Source: Ichthyophthirius multifiliis (lineage: Eukaryota > Ciliophora > Oligohymenophorea > Hymenostomatida). From it: a stretch of DNA of 64,000 nucleotides. The stretch lies in assembly GCF_000220395.1 (NCBI RefSeq), contig NW_004086352.1, positions 1 to 64,000 on the forward strand, read 5' to 3'. The notes under the pieces were generated by a model. It was not told where the DNA came from. It saw only the letters and a program-made list of their open reading frames with translations, and searched no databases. This document shows, piece after piece, positions 24,171 to 37,792 of this stretch. Both the position numbers and the translations under genes were made by a program. The stretch's first letter is position 1, and each line of letters opens with the position of its first letter.

Positions 24171-27100
24171 TCATTATAGGCTTGTAATATAATTTCTTGA
24201 ACTAAAATAATGCTTATATTAAAATACATAATTAAACTTTTCTTTAATTTCTCTTATTGTTTGATCATCTAATTTCGAAATCTAATATACAGAACTTGTC
24301 AAATTTAATATTTTTAAATTTACATGCTAAATTTCCTTTTGTAATTTTATTTTGTAAAAAACATAAAATATCTTATAATTTTTACTTTAGTTTTATTTTC
24401 ATCTGAATAGTTTATTGTTAGAGTATTATCTTAAATTATAACTTCAGAAATATCTCTTTTTAATATATTTAATAATATTTTTAACTTATCTTATTAGAAA
24501 ATTACAAACCTTTATTTTTATTTATTTTAAAATATGTTTTTATCAATTAATAAATAAAATAATACTTCTGTTTGGTTATTAACCACATTTCAGTTTCGTT
24601 TAAAACATATAAGCTTTCAAAACAATCTTAGAAGTCGTACTTTTCAATTTAGTAAACATTAAATATTAACTTATTAATAATTTTTATAAAAAATAAAATA
24701 ACAATTTATTTATATATACTTTAGCAACAGCTTGATTTTTATCATAGCACTTTAAAACTTTATTTTATCCAATAACTCTAGGATACCTTTTTACATTAAT
24801 TAATTCTTTTAAAGATTTAAATTAATTGAATTATTGTTATTTTTTTTTCTTATTCTAGGTTTAGTAAATAGTTGTTAAGGGAAGTAAAAACGCTGTATGA
24901 AACAATTTCATAAAATTGCCAGTAAAATTTTGTTCAATATTACTTTCTTTTACTTATTAAAGCTCTATTTTTCTTATATTTTATATTTATTAATCAATTT
25001 AAGCTTCATTTTATTTATCATATTCCACTCTATCGAATAATTCGTTTATAATACTTCCACTTATAAGCGATGCACTGCTTTTTATTGCTTAAGCTATACG
25101 TTTAGTAAAACTATATCCACTTTAAAGAACTGTATTATAAAGAATTTAATATTTATAAGAGTTTTCATAATTATTACCAAACTTTATAAATAATTTTTTT
25201 TAATTTAAAATAATTTGTTATAGTTGAACAATAATAATTTACATAATTTATTATTGAATTAGAAAAATCTAATATAGCAAAACCTACTTCTTTGAATAAT
25301 TATTCAGGGTCTCCAGCCAAATCAGCATTTATAATAATTGCATATAATTAATTTTTTAATTCATTTGTGTAATAATTCCCAATTTAGCGTACTAAATCTT
25401 ATAAATTATAATAATGATTTTGATTTGAATATTTGTCAAAATTGAATATTTTTTTTCCAATTAAATTTAGTAAAGTGAAATAATATTAATTTGTTTTATG
25501 AGTTATTTATTTTATTTAATGCATATTACTAAATTTCAAGTCAAAACTAATATTCGAAATATCAAGCTATTCTATAAAATATAATGATTATTTTTAGAAT
25601 GATTTTTTAATTTATTGATCATAATTTAGATTAAGTTACTAATTAGAAATCGAATTTTATTCAATACTTTTAGATATCTTTTTAATAAAATAAAAAATAT
25701 TTAAATAATTATGTATAAATTACTTTGAATATTTGCTTTTATTATAAATCATTAATTAACAAAATTAATTAGTAAATTAAAAATCCTTCTATATTTATTT
25801 CTAAAGGTTAAAGTCTTAATCTAAAAGATTCTATATGATTAGTTTAATTATTTTTGTATTTTTGTTAAATATACTTTAAATTGAAAAAGCTTCTGTATTA
25901 ATAAGTTCCTGCTTTTTTAGATTCTTATTCTTCATTTTTTTTTTTTTTTTATATAATTTTTTTCGTTTAGAAGAAAGGAATTGGCAAAGGTTTAGCCTCT
26001 TAAAAGTCTGCTTGAATATCCTAGATTTTCAATTAGATTTCTAATCTCTTATCTAATTATTTTAACTTTAAAATTATTTTTTCAATTTCAAAATAAATTA
26101 TTTCTTTTGGTGTTGAATTAAGTATAGAAATACCAATTTTTTCAAGATCAATATCAAGTTAAAGATTATTTAAATTTATATTTTCGAAATTTTATTAATT
26201 AAAAAAATCCACTAAGCATTAATAAAAAATTAGAATTATTCTTGTTTTTGGGAATTCACTATCTTATACAACTTTTATACAAATAACTTCATCATCATCT
26301 TTTTCTTCTGTTCTTAATATTCCACCTTTTTTATTATAAATATCCTCTTTTTTTAAAATTTATAATATTTTGTCTCTTTTCTCTATAATAAGTGTTTCTT
26401 CTTCAAAAGGATTATCCCATCCAAAAATTCGGTATTTTTTTAAATAATTTTCTGGCGGCTATTTTCCATAGTCTATATTTTATTTAATACTATTTATTAA
26501 TAGATATTAATAATTCTTTTAACAAACTGCAAGGCTTTCTTTTGTCAAATTTATGATTTTAAACGGTGGAAACTCGGTAGCATCTTCAATAATTAGAACT
26601 GTTATATTACACTCTTAAGAAATCTTTTTATTTATTTTATATAATATATACAAAATATATTTTTTTTATGGCTACAGTTATTCGCAAAATATTAAACGCT
26701 TATTAATCATTTTTATAATTTATTTTTATAGTAAATTATTAACTATAAGACTAGCTAAATTACTCAGAATATACCCCAAAATTTTAAGCCGCCTTTATTT
26801 AACTTTTCATTTCTTTAGATTACTTATAAACTAGCTAAGTTTATTATTTTGGAGGTAAAAGAGTTTCAAAATACAGTTAACTTTAAAATTTTTAATTAAT
26901 TTGTAATGGTAGAGAGCTTTAATTATGAATTATTTAGAAAGGAGAAAGAACAAAAAATTAAATAGATTGAAATTCGCCTGGAAGAAATACTTGATTAATA
27001 TTGAATTTTACAATTTCTATATTATTAAATTATATTACTTAGTTTCCATTTTATAAATTATATAATTCGGAAGTGAAAAAATCTTATTTCTTCTAAAATT

Positions 27101-30100
27101 TAAGAATGTTTTCATTTATATATTTAGAAGAAACAGAAAATTAAAACTTTTTATTTTATGTAAGATTACCTGTGTATTATATTATTTATTATTAATTTTA
27201 AGAAAAAAATAACTGCATTAAATCGCTTTGAGTAAAGTTATGGGCTTTAACCCCTATATATTAATTGTTTTATATCACTTCATTTATTTATGGAAGTTTT
27301 ATTTTAGGATATTGATATTCACCTTCTTATATAAATAAATTTATAGGTAAAGAGCTTTCATTTAAGAACCAATATTAAGAATATATTAGAATTTCTAAAT
27401 TTTCGAAATTATATTTAACTTCTAGGATTAAATTTAATTATTTTCCATTTTCATTATCTTCATTTTCTGGTAATAATTAAAATATATTTTTTTGAAAAAT
27501 CGGTTCTTAAAAAGGATTTTTTAATTCTTTTTTATCATCTTAATAAGTATATTTTTTAAATTATTAAATTAATTCTGTACTAAACACTTAAAAAGGAACA
27601 CAACAATAATTATAATTTTCCATTTTAATATTAATATTCCACGATTTATATATATCAAAAGTAGAAATATATTTATACTCGCCAGCTTAAAATTAAAACT
27701 TCTCAGTTTTTGTAAATTGTTTTATCTATTCTTCTAAATTACTTTTCTATGACAAATAAATTAAAGGATATAAAAGAGAATTTTAAAAAGGACTAAATTA
27801 ATTAATGCAAACTTCAAGATTTTAAGGGTTTAAATTATAAATTTTTAATGGATAACTTAATATTAATTCTATCTATTCATATATATTTTCATTTTAGAAA
27901 ACTTTTTTAATAAATTATCTTATAATCAAAATATAAGTGCTTTGTTTTGTGTAAATTTAAACTTAAACAGGGACATTATCCTAAATATTTTATTTAAATT
28001 TAGTATAATTAAATTAATTTTGATTTTTTGCTTCAATAAAAGATGATTAATCTATAATTTTTATTTATTCACTTTCATAATAACATAGCGGTATAAAAAT
28101 TTCACTAACTTTAGCAATATTTTATTCATTAATGATATTTTAATTTTTAAAAAGTAGTGTTAGATTGGAATTTGTTTTATTTATGAGTTTAATATTTGAC
28201 CTAAAAACAATTTTTCTATCATCATATATAAAAGGTTGACATATAATTTATATATTAAGTTCTTTTAATTATAATAATGTTTCATTTGTAAGAAGCAAAT
28301 CAATAGTAAAAATCTAATTAAAATTTTCAAATTAAACTTAAATTTCGTGTTTTGTATTATAAGATTTATTTATTTTTTTCTTTTCTTCTTCATCATCTTC
28401 CTCTAAAAAATTAAAATAAAAATTCTTTTCATTTTTATCTTTTTTTTCAATATTTTTTTAGTTTGATTTTTACCATATTTATATTTAATAACCAGTTAAA
28501 TTTTATATTTAATATTATTAAAACTATTTTTAGTTATTATATTATTACAATTATTAATTTATATGTTTACTTTTAAATTTTAAAGATTTCCATAAAATTA
28601 GAATATTTTCAATTAAGGCTGGATGGAAGTTAAATAGTATTGAATCTTCACATTTATATTTAACACTTTTTTTACAATTTATTTATTTTAAATTTAAGTT
28701 AATATTCATTTTTTCAATAAAGGGTTCTTATTATCTATTCATCATATTAAGATAATCTGCATAAAAGTTCCATTTTAACTTAATATCATATTATATAAAG
28801 TTAATTAAATTCTTTAACTAATCAATATATCTTAGTTCATTAAAATCGAATTTTATAGGTGTGCTCTGAGATGCAATTTTAAATTCGTTAACGTAAAAAT
28901 TTATACTTTATTTTTTATCTTTTATTTGTTTTCGTTTGTCTTAGAAAGCTAATTCACCTTTAATTAAATTTATTTCGAAATAAAATTCAGTTTCTTTTAT
29001 CATTAATATAGTCTTTAAATTTTTCACAAGTTTTTCTAAATTTTTATAATATATATCTTATTTTGTTTCATCTTTTTCAATTTCTTTATCATCTTTTTAT
29101 TATTCAGATTTAGTGTTTGGTTAATCATAATTTTATGTATATTAATTTAAAAATTATACTATTTTCTTTATTTTCTGAATTGATATTAATATATTATCCA
29201 TATTTAAATCCAAATAGATAACTTTTTTGTTTTCGTTTTTTCCTTTAGAGTAATTTTTGATGTCAAATTAAATATTTTAAATCTACAAAGATGAACCTTC
29301 TTCCCATCTACTTTTTAATGGATGATTGATTTTATTATCATAAACTAGTTATTATTGTTTTTCTGTAAACCGTATTCTAAAAGAAGATATTTTTAAAGTA
29401 AAACTAAACTATATTTAATTTTAAAATGTGTTTTTTTATGATTTTTATTTATTTATTTAACTATCATCTTTACATATTTTTATTTGTTCTTACAAAACAT
29501 AATCTATTTTTTTCTATATAATTTCTTAAATATTATATTATCTAATATTATTTTTCTATATTTTTTTTTATTCATTATTAGTAATATTGAAAATTCTTAA
29601 ATTTAGTTAAGATTATTATTTAAAAAGTTAAGAAAAATCATCTATTGCATCATAAAAATTTTCTTCTTATTATGAAACTTAAGTATTATTATTTCTCCTA
29701 TAATTTACTGAATTTTCATTTTAAGGAGAATCTTAAATCCTTAGTTTCTGGTTTTACTTTTACTTTTTTTGTTATTAATTAAAAGTATCTCTATACATAT
29801 TTAATATCTCGTTTATGCTACTATTTTTGTCTAGATAAAGATTTAAAGAAAACTCACTTATATTTGTTTCTATTTAGCATTGAATTATTTATTTTAATTA
29901 ATTGGAATTCCTTTTTATATAATAAACATATTTTATTGTTTTTTTATTTTTTACTTAATATTGCTACTTTATCTTTAATTAGGAATTTTTTCATACATTT
30001 CTTAGCTTTTTGTAGATTTCACTTAATGATTATATACTCCTGTACTTAAATCATTATTATCTGATAAATCATTTTAGTTATTAAAAGTAAATATATTTTT

Positions 30101-33100
30101 TAATTTGAGATTATCATCACTTTAATATTTTATAAAAGCAGTAGCTTAATAATTTTTATCAAAGTCAAGTCTTATAGAACAATTTAAATTCGATTTTATG
30201 CAAAAATCTTCTGTAATTTTCAATTCTTTGCTAGAATTAATCCCCTTAATAATTTTTTTGTGTTAAAAAAATAAAATATGTATATATAAAATATTATTAT
30301 ATTCACCTTTGTTTTTAATAAACAACTAACATTCTAAATTAAAAAAAAATTAAAATTCTTTATTTGATTATGTATCATCAATAAAAAGCTATTTTATTTT
30401 TTCTGGAGATTATTATATTTAAAAAAATTAATCTAAATCACCATAATCTGATTTCGCTTAGCTTATATTTAAATCATCTAATTCATTTTCTATTTAGAAA
30501 ATATTATTTTCATATACACTTTGAAATTAAAAATTTTCTGTCCTTTAAAGAACCGAATTAAAATTCTTTTAATAATAAAAAAAATTATAACTTAGTTTAA
30601 AAACATATATTTTTTTTTATAATATACATTAATCGAAGCATTATTATTATTATAATTAAAATTAAAAACAGAGGATGTGATAGTGTTATCTATGATTTAG
30701 TTTTATTTTTATTATTCTTTATAATTTATTTCGTTTTTATCCATTTCTATTTTTTCATTTGTTAATATTATTTTCTTAATACTAAAATCTATTAAAGGAG
30801 AGTTAGAATCAGAATATTTCAAGGGGAAAATAAATTTAAGTTAACCTATTTCTATATTTAATTATTCAAATACAAGTTTAGAGTCAAATATTTTAGAAAT
30901 TTAAAAATTTAAATACTAATTAATTTCTTACTTAATTTATTTTAGGTCAGTAAGAAAATCTTGAATTACTTTTTTATCTTATAACTATTATAATAAAAAT
31001 AAGAATAAATAAAATTATTTTATACTTAATTAAGTTAGAAAAAATTCTTTAGATTAATAAATAAAATATTCGTCAATATAAACTAATGATTTGATACGCG
31101 AATTTAAAAATTTATTTTTTTTAATTTCTATGTTTAGTTTTTATCAATAAAAATGTGAATTTAAATCGAGTCTTATTTAGAGTCTGAAGTTTATTTACTA
31201 ATTACGTTTTATAAATGTTTTTCGGGGTTAATATTATGAATACAACTAATATTTTCTATATTTAAATTAATCAATTCTCTATTTTCGCTTAATATTTTAA
31301 TAAACTTTTAAATCTAAACATTTATTGTTAGTATTTTATAGGAAAAATACAATGAAAAACTTACTTTTTTAAAAATTATTTCCAATTTACTCTAAATTAT
31401 ATTCTAATTAGAATCAATATTTTCATTACTTATTTCATTTTATTAATCTATCTAAGTTTCAATAAATTCCACAAATTCTTCTCTTTCTTTTTGGATTTCT
31501 TTATCTTCTTCATTTCCTATATTCAATACGGTTTTCTTAAAACTCATTGTCGTAATCCATGAATAAATACCAGTAATTATTTCTTTGCCTGTTTTTTATA
31601 TAGATTATTTTGGTTATTTTTTCTTGATTTTTATATTTTTAAATAATTCTTTTTTCTCTTTTTTAATTTCATTTTTTGCTTTTTCTCTTAAATGAATTAT
31701 ATGAATTGGCAGTATATGTTTCTATTCGAAAATTTGGCATTCTATATTTTTTAAGTCTTATTCAATATCTTTAATAATGATTTTTTTATCGTTATAAAAG
31801 CTAACATTTTTTTCTTAATTTTATAACTCAGATAAAATATTGTTATAATTAAATTTAGATATTTACTATTCTGCATTCCATAATATTTTAGCCTTATATA
31901 ACTCAACATATTTATTCATTAATTTTATACTTTCTTTTCTCTTATTTTTAATATTATTCAAAATAATCTAAAATATATTTTTAAAATATTTTTCAGAATT
32001 TTTATTTGAGAAAGGAATGTTTTTATAAGATTTCAAATTATAATAGTTTTAAGGCATATCAAATTAAGAAGTTTAATTCTTATATCTTATTAAAATCATT
32101 ATTTAAGAATATTATTCAGATGTTAATTTTATATTTATTTCTCCTAGTATAACTTTTGTTATTTATTAAGGAATTTTATCCAAATTTACATTTAAATTAT
32201 TTGTTTTTAATATTTTAATATTAAAAGAATCCAAAATATATTATTTTTAAGCTTAAACAATATTCTTATCAGAATATATCGCTATATTATCAAACTAAAT
32301 AAGCAAATTTTTTTTATTTTTATTTTCATCCTTTATAAACGTTTCTTAAAAATGTTCATCGGCTGGACTTATTAATAAATGACTTAATTCTAATCCTAAG
32401 GTGAATGTTTTATTCTTTTATTTTTTAAAAGTGAAAAACATAAAAATATCTTACTTAAAGCTTAAAGGAGAATTACTAGATATCAATTCTTATGTTTTAG
32501 AGTATAATATTTCTGACTTAAGATATATAATTCATATAATAACTTTGTTAATTATTATTATCATTTTTTTTTTTTTCAGACTGTTTTTCTATTTCTTTTA
32601 ATTAAGAACATTTTTGCTAGATTTTATACTTTTTATGATAATCTTGTAAATTTTTTTGTTTTATTTTACAAATTATTGTAATCCCTCTAACTTTTATTAA
32701 AATTGGTTCACTTTTTATTTTTGTCCATGGTATTTATATTTCTAAAGAATCAATTAATCCTTTTACCAAATATAAAGGAAAACCTTTTTATTTAATATAA
32801 TTTATTAAGACATTTCCAATAATAATTATTTTAATAATAATCGGTAAAAAAAATACCTATTTATAAGCCTAAGTCATAAATATAAGATTTACTTAAATTT
32901 AAATTTTTTAATTCTATGTTTCCCTTCCATTTATTTAATAAAATATCATTTGTATTGAAGTTCTTTTTTAAAAAATAGTGTATTATTAATTAAATATGCT
33001 TAATATAAAATAATTATTATATTATCATTTAATATAAATAACTTAAAAAAATTCTTTTAAATATATATAAACTTTAATAATTTACTTCAAGAAACTACCC

Positions 33101-33142
33101 AATATATCCAAAAATTATTTTTTTGAAATATTCTTCAAGCAT
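24171..33142 (-). CDS. VPS13: VPS13-family bridge-like lipid transfer protein
   Basis: VPS13 proteins form long hydrophobic channels that carry lipids between organelles at contact sites. ATG at 33142 starts a chorein N-terminus: MLEEYFKKIIFGYIGQFLE, then after an intron NDILLNKWKGNIELKNLNLS, then LYLVKGLIDSLEIQIPW. This is the classic W+GNVELKNL / G-x-h-x-h-x-IPW pattern. Near the C-terminus the SHR-BD (VAB) hallmarks appear: ATEFPPFKIINLTKESLAV and YRIFGWDNPFEEETLIIE, then IGISILNSTPKEIIYFEIE and QDIQADFQEAKPLPIPFF. The last exons, joined by 50-60 nt introns, end LDDQTIREIKEKFNYVF...TSLQ with TGA at 24173-24171. The ~9 kb span with many small introns would give roughly 2,700-2,900 residues. 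Internal exon borders were not all resolved. Divergent from the small gene at 33319. Confidence 0.88.
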
Positions 33143-33318
33143 TTTTGTAATTGTATTTATATTTTATTATATTAAAATTATTTTTATTTAAGTAATGTAT
33201 GTAATGTAATACGTATTTATTTTTTTAGACTTTTTATATATAATGTTAATTATATTTATACATATATAATTATAAAGTATATAATAAATATTTAAAGTTT
33301 CTTTTTAATCTAAAATTA

Positions 33319-33744
33319 ATGTCGAATTAAAACATAAACAAATATTTATAAAAATTAGGAAAATTTAATAGATTTTAAATAACAACAGAAAAATTATAAC
33401 TATCATAATAAGCTGGCAATCAAATATTAATAAAGCACTGTAGAAATGCTTTTATATTTGGAGCATTAATGGAATATATGATAATAAATACAAAAATATG
33501 TTAATATAAATTAAAAATCAATTATCATATTTATTTATAATATATATATTTTATTTAAAAAAAATAAAGATGAAAATATAGTTTATAAAAGCACTATAAA
33601 AAGACTAGGTAAAAATTATTTATAATGATTTGTAACTAATTTAATTTAATACTAAAATTAATATTTATAGAATCTAAAAAAAAAGAAGATGAAATACTAA
33701 TAGAAAAAAACTTAATAAAAGAGTAATAGTAATCTAAATAATGA
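33319..33744 (+). CDS. Small 97-aa protein with a hydrophobic segment, unidentified
   Basis: Three exons (33319-33499, 33570-33608, 33671-33744) join in frame to 98 codons ending at TGA. The reading starts MSNQNINKYLQKLGKFNRFQ, continues to a Cys/Arg-preceded hydrophobic stretch (NAFIFGALMEYMII, about residues 47-60), and ends in a charged Lys/Glu/Gln tail. One possible membrane-associated helix followed by a charged tail resembles small mitochondrial or ER membrane proteins, but I do not recognise the family. Exon phases (1,1) and GT...AG borders are all consistent, so the gene itself is secure. It shares a 176-bp divergent spacer with VPS13. Confidence 0.75.
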
Positions 33745-34129
33745 AACCTAAATCAAATATAAACAAATATAAAAAAATATTAAATATAAGATTATTTAAT
33801 AATGTATTTAAAAATGAAAATATTAAATTTCAATTAATATAATTAATGAAATTTAAAATCTTTTATAAAATTATAATTAAACTATTTAATTATATATATA
33901 TATATATATATAACTTAACTTTAATTTTTTTTCAATAGATCAAATTCAATATATAAAGTTCAAATATATAATTATAATATTGTTTGATAATTTTTATATT
34001 ATTTTTTGTACAAAATACATTATTAATTATATTTACACGTGTTTATAAATACATAAAATTTGATATTTATAAAAACAATAAATAAAATATTTTTATTTTT
34101 ATTTTTTTTTGGCACATTTTTAAAAAATA
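33745..34129. other. Intergenic, AT-rich
   Basis: About 385 bp with a TA run near 33891-33911. No coding signal was seen. Confidence 0.55.
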
Positions 34130-36362
34130 ATGAATCAGTTAAAAAATTCTTAAATATTAGATTGTATAACAAATATAATTGAAAATTTAAATAGTTAAAT
34201 TTTGATTTTATAGGATGAGAAAGAAAGCTATTAAAATGTTAAGTTAGGTTTATCATAAAATTCTTATAAAGAAAAAAAGAAATTGATTTATCAAAAATAG
34301 AAAAAAAGTTAGAAAATACAATATATGAAATAGAAAATCAAATAAAAACCTAGTTAGAAAAATAAGTAAATTAATGCTTTATTAAAATTTTAAACTAAAT
34401 TGAATAAACTTTCCAAATTTAGCCTTTTTAATTTAATTTAAATTAAATAAAAGATCATTTTGATACATTATTACTTTCTTTTGGAAAAAAAATTAATAAT
34501 GATGACAGAATAAATGAAATATAAGAAAATATTAACAATAATATAAGTTAGTTTTACTAATAATAAAAACCTAATTTTGAAGTAAATAATTAGTAATAAG
34601 AATAAGAAATTTTTTAAGAAAAAAACAATTAAATTGAGGAAGAGAATTAAGACAATTAATAAAAATAAATAAAAAAAAAGGATAATTAAATATCATAAAA
34701 TTAATAAAGCGGATTGATTAAAAAGATTAAAAATATTTTTAAAAAAGAAGGAAAAACTGAAGAAGCAACATAAGTTAATCTTTAAGGAGTAACAAATAAT
34801 TATAGATATGACCCTGTTTAAAAAAAATATATATTTGATGATGATGATGATTAATAACAGGATTGTACTATTAATGAACCTCCACCTCTTATACCTAAAA
34901 GAGAATAATAAGAAGAAAAAGATTCGAGTGTAACTTAAAATACTAATGATGCTAAATCTCAAATGCTTAGACCTGTAGCTAGAAACCTTCGCTAAAGAAA
35001 TGAAGCTTTAAAGTCAAAATAACCGAAATAAAAACCTGCAGTTATGTAATTTTAACCTATCTAACAAAATATAAATGAAAATGAATAAATAAATAATATT
35101 GATATAATAAATAATAACGTTTAAGAAAATAATATTTAAGTCATAAATAATTTTAATGAAAACTCAGAATCTAATTAAAATTTAGGTTAAATTTAAAAAC
35201 ACTTAATTAAAGAAATAATGGAATTAATAAATGATTAAGTTTATTATTAATAATAGTAAAAAATAAATGATTTTTAATAAATTTAAGATATAGTAAATTA
35301 ACTAAAATAGTTATAATTAAATATAAAAGACGAAAATCTTAAATTAGAAAAATAAATTGAAAACAGAGAATAAGATTATAGAAACTAAATAACTTAACTT
35401 AATTAAGATTATTTAAATTTATTAAATGCAAAAATGACTAAGTTAGAAGAATTCGAAAATTAAAAGGAAGATTTAGTAGATTAAACGATTATAGGAAATT
35501 ATTGTGAAAGCTAAACCTAAAAAATAAAAGAACTTTAATAATAATTGATGTAAATATAAAAATAAAATACAACTTCAAGAATTAGTTAATTATAATAAGT
35601 AAAAGAATATATGGAGAAAATTAGTGCTTTATAAAATATGCTTATTAAATACAAAGAACTATAATAAGAAAATGAATGCTTGCATTAATTAAATAAAAAA
35701 CTCTAGCAAATGAACAAAGATAATTAAAAATAATCATTAAAAATATTAAATATAAAATCTAAAAACTTAAAGCAAATGACAAATTTAAGTAATTAACTAA
35801 TCTAGCAAATAAATTTTAAATAACAGCTTATTGATTAAATTAATATGGATATAACTCAAAAAAACCGAATAATTCATGAACTAAAAATTAGAAATAGTAA
35901 TTTAGAAAATCTTTCATATACTAGCGAGGAAAGAATAAAATTTATGAAAGAAAAAGAAGAATTTAATAATTAAAAAATAAAATAAATTCTTGATGAATTA
36001 GAAGAATAAAAATTCATTGTTAATAGCAAAATAAACGATATAACACATCTATAGGAAAAAAATGAACATTTTGAATAAATAGAATAAAATATGAATGAAG
36101 AACTTATTAATATTTAAATAGAATATGATTAATATGTTGAAAATGCTGAAAATGAAAAAAAATAATTTATTCAAGTTATTTTTTTATTTTTTTTAAAAAA
36201 AAATACATTTATTTTATCAAATAGGATATAAATGAATTAAAAAATAAAATGAGTTAAGCATAATTGGAGATAGAATTTCATAAGAAATAGATTAATTCCT
36301 TTTAAAATTATTAGATTAATGATAATAATAATTAATTAAATCATAATTAAAATTTAATCTGA
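34130..36362 (+). CDS. Coiled-coil protein with a Sec16-like C-terminal-type motif
   Basis: ATG at 34130 opens MNQLKNSQILDCITNIIENL. A one-base change in the seven-A run at 34272-34278 joins this to EIDLSKIEKKLENTIYEIEN. With that base and the 50-nt intron 36175-36224 removed, the gene gives 727 codons ending at TGA 36360-36362. After a Gln/Asn-rich linker comes SGLIKKIKNIFKKEGK, then NLQGVTNNYRYDPVQKKYIF, an Asp run, and EPPPLIPKRE. This resembles the C-terminal Sec16 block (leucine-glycine, YYD...K+W, acidic, PPP), which would suggest an ER-exit-site role. The remainder (~400 residues) is Gln/Glu/Lys coiled coil. The Sec16 comparison is my inference; coiled-coil scaffold is the safe call. 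Confidence 0.7.
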
Positions 36363-36883
36363 TAAAATAAAGTCAAAATTAAATAAAATAAAAATGAAAA
36401 ATAATATATAAAAGTATTTTTTAAAATTTGTATAGATAAATATATTAAGCTTAAATTCAAGAAATTATAAAAAATTAATAGTTATTGAAGTTACTATTAA
36501 AAAAAAAATTAATAATTATTTATAAAAACAATATATGATACTAGTTTAAGTTAATTTTCATATTATATGTAATATTTTATAAAAAAAAATATATATTTAA
36601 AACAAAAATTATTTGTATGGTATTATTTTTAATTTATATAATAAATCTAAAGCCGAATTATAACTGAAAAAAAATAATAATAATTTAATAATTTTTAATT
36701 TGTGAAAAAAAAAAAATTATGTTTCTTTTATATTATAATTAATATAAAAAACCCTATTTTGAAATTAATTTGAAATTATAAATAGATTTAATTTATATAT
36801 TAATAAAAATAGACAATTTTATTTTTTATTAAAATTTATTTTTATTATATTAAAATAATATTAAAAATTATAAATTTTAAAAT
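36363..36883. other. Intergenic, AT-rich
   Basis: About 520 bp of A/T-rich spacer between two co-directional coiled-coil genes. Nothing further is visible. Confidence 0.55.
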
Positions 36884-37363
36884 ATGTAAGACAATTCCTT
36901 AATTATAACTTAATCTTAATAAAAAATATAAAATAATGTCAGAAATAATTTAATTAATAAATAATTTACTTAAGCATAATAAAATATTTATTTTAAATAG
37001 TTTCATAATCCTGCTAGCTTATAATAATAACTGTAAAACGCTTAAACCATATTCAATGAAGTCTAATATTAGTTATCCTTATAAAAACAAGAGTTAGTTA
37101 AATTAAAATAAGAAAAAGAAATGTTAGAAAATGCATTAAATATTAAAAATAAAAATTTAGAAAATAATTTAATAAATGAATTAAAAACTTTAGAAAACGA
37201 AATGAAAACATATTTTTATTATCATAAATCTAGATAAAGTCATTAGTAATATAAATTAAATTAGTTGAATTTTAATAAAGAATAACTATAAGAATTGTTA
37301 AATAATTTAGAAAACCAAACAAAATGTTTAGAAGAAAATACAAACAATAGAAATTTTTATTGA
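36884..37363 (+). CDS. 159-aa Gln/Asn-rich coiled-coil protein, unidentified
   Basis: A single intronless frame of 160 codons runs from ATG to TGA. A Gln/Asn-rich N-terminal ~70 residues (MQDNSLIITQSQQKIQNN...) precedes a heptad-like helix: ELVKLKQEKEMLENALNIKN, NELKTLENEMKTYFYYHKS and QELLNNLENQTKCLEENTNN. Composition and length suggest a small structural or centrosomal coiled coil. No family is recognised. The clean frame over 480 nt, with internal TAA/TAG read as Gln, supports a real gene. Confidence 0.65.
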
Positions 37364-37792
37364 AAAAAAAATTTTTTTAATATTTGTATAATAAAAAAAT
37401 ATATTAAAAAAAAAAATGGTTTTTTAAAAATAAAATAACTAAAAAAAAAATAATAATTATCATTAAAAATTATTTATTTGTAAAAAAAAATCAATTTTAT
37501 AAAAATTTATTTTGTAAATTATTTTTTATCATTTTATCGTTTAATATATATATAAATATTAATAAAAAAATTTACATATTAAAATTTATTTTGATAGATT
37601 TTTAAATATTTTTTTTTATATATATATTTTTGTTTTTGTTTTTTTTTGTTTTTTTTTGTTTTTTCTTTTTTTTATTTTATTTTAATTTATTTAATTTAAT
37701 TTAATTTAATTTAATTTAATTTAATTTAATTTAGTTTTATTTAGTTTTATTTAGTTTTATTTTATTTTACCTATAAACTTTATTTATTTAAA
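37364..37792. other. Intergenic with poly-T and simple repeats
   Basis: T-rich leader of CutC. It contains GTTTTTTTT-type runs at 37631-37662, then the TTTAA array and the TTAGTTTTAT array described separately. No coding signal was seen. Confidence 0.55.
37689..37760. repeat. TTTAA pentamer array followed by TTAGTTTTAT decamers
   Basis: About eight head-to-tail TTTAA units (37689-37731) pass into three TTAGTTTTAT units (37731-37760). The array ends ~30 bp upstream of the CutC start, so it occupies the likely promoter or 5' leader. Whether it acts in regulation is unknown. Confidence 0.75.
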
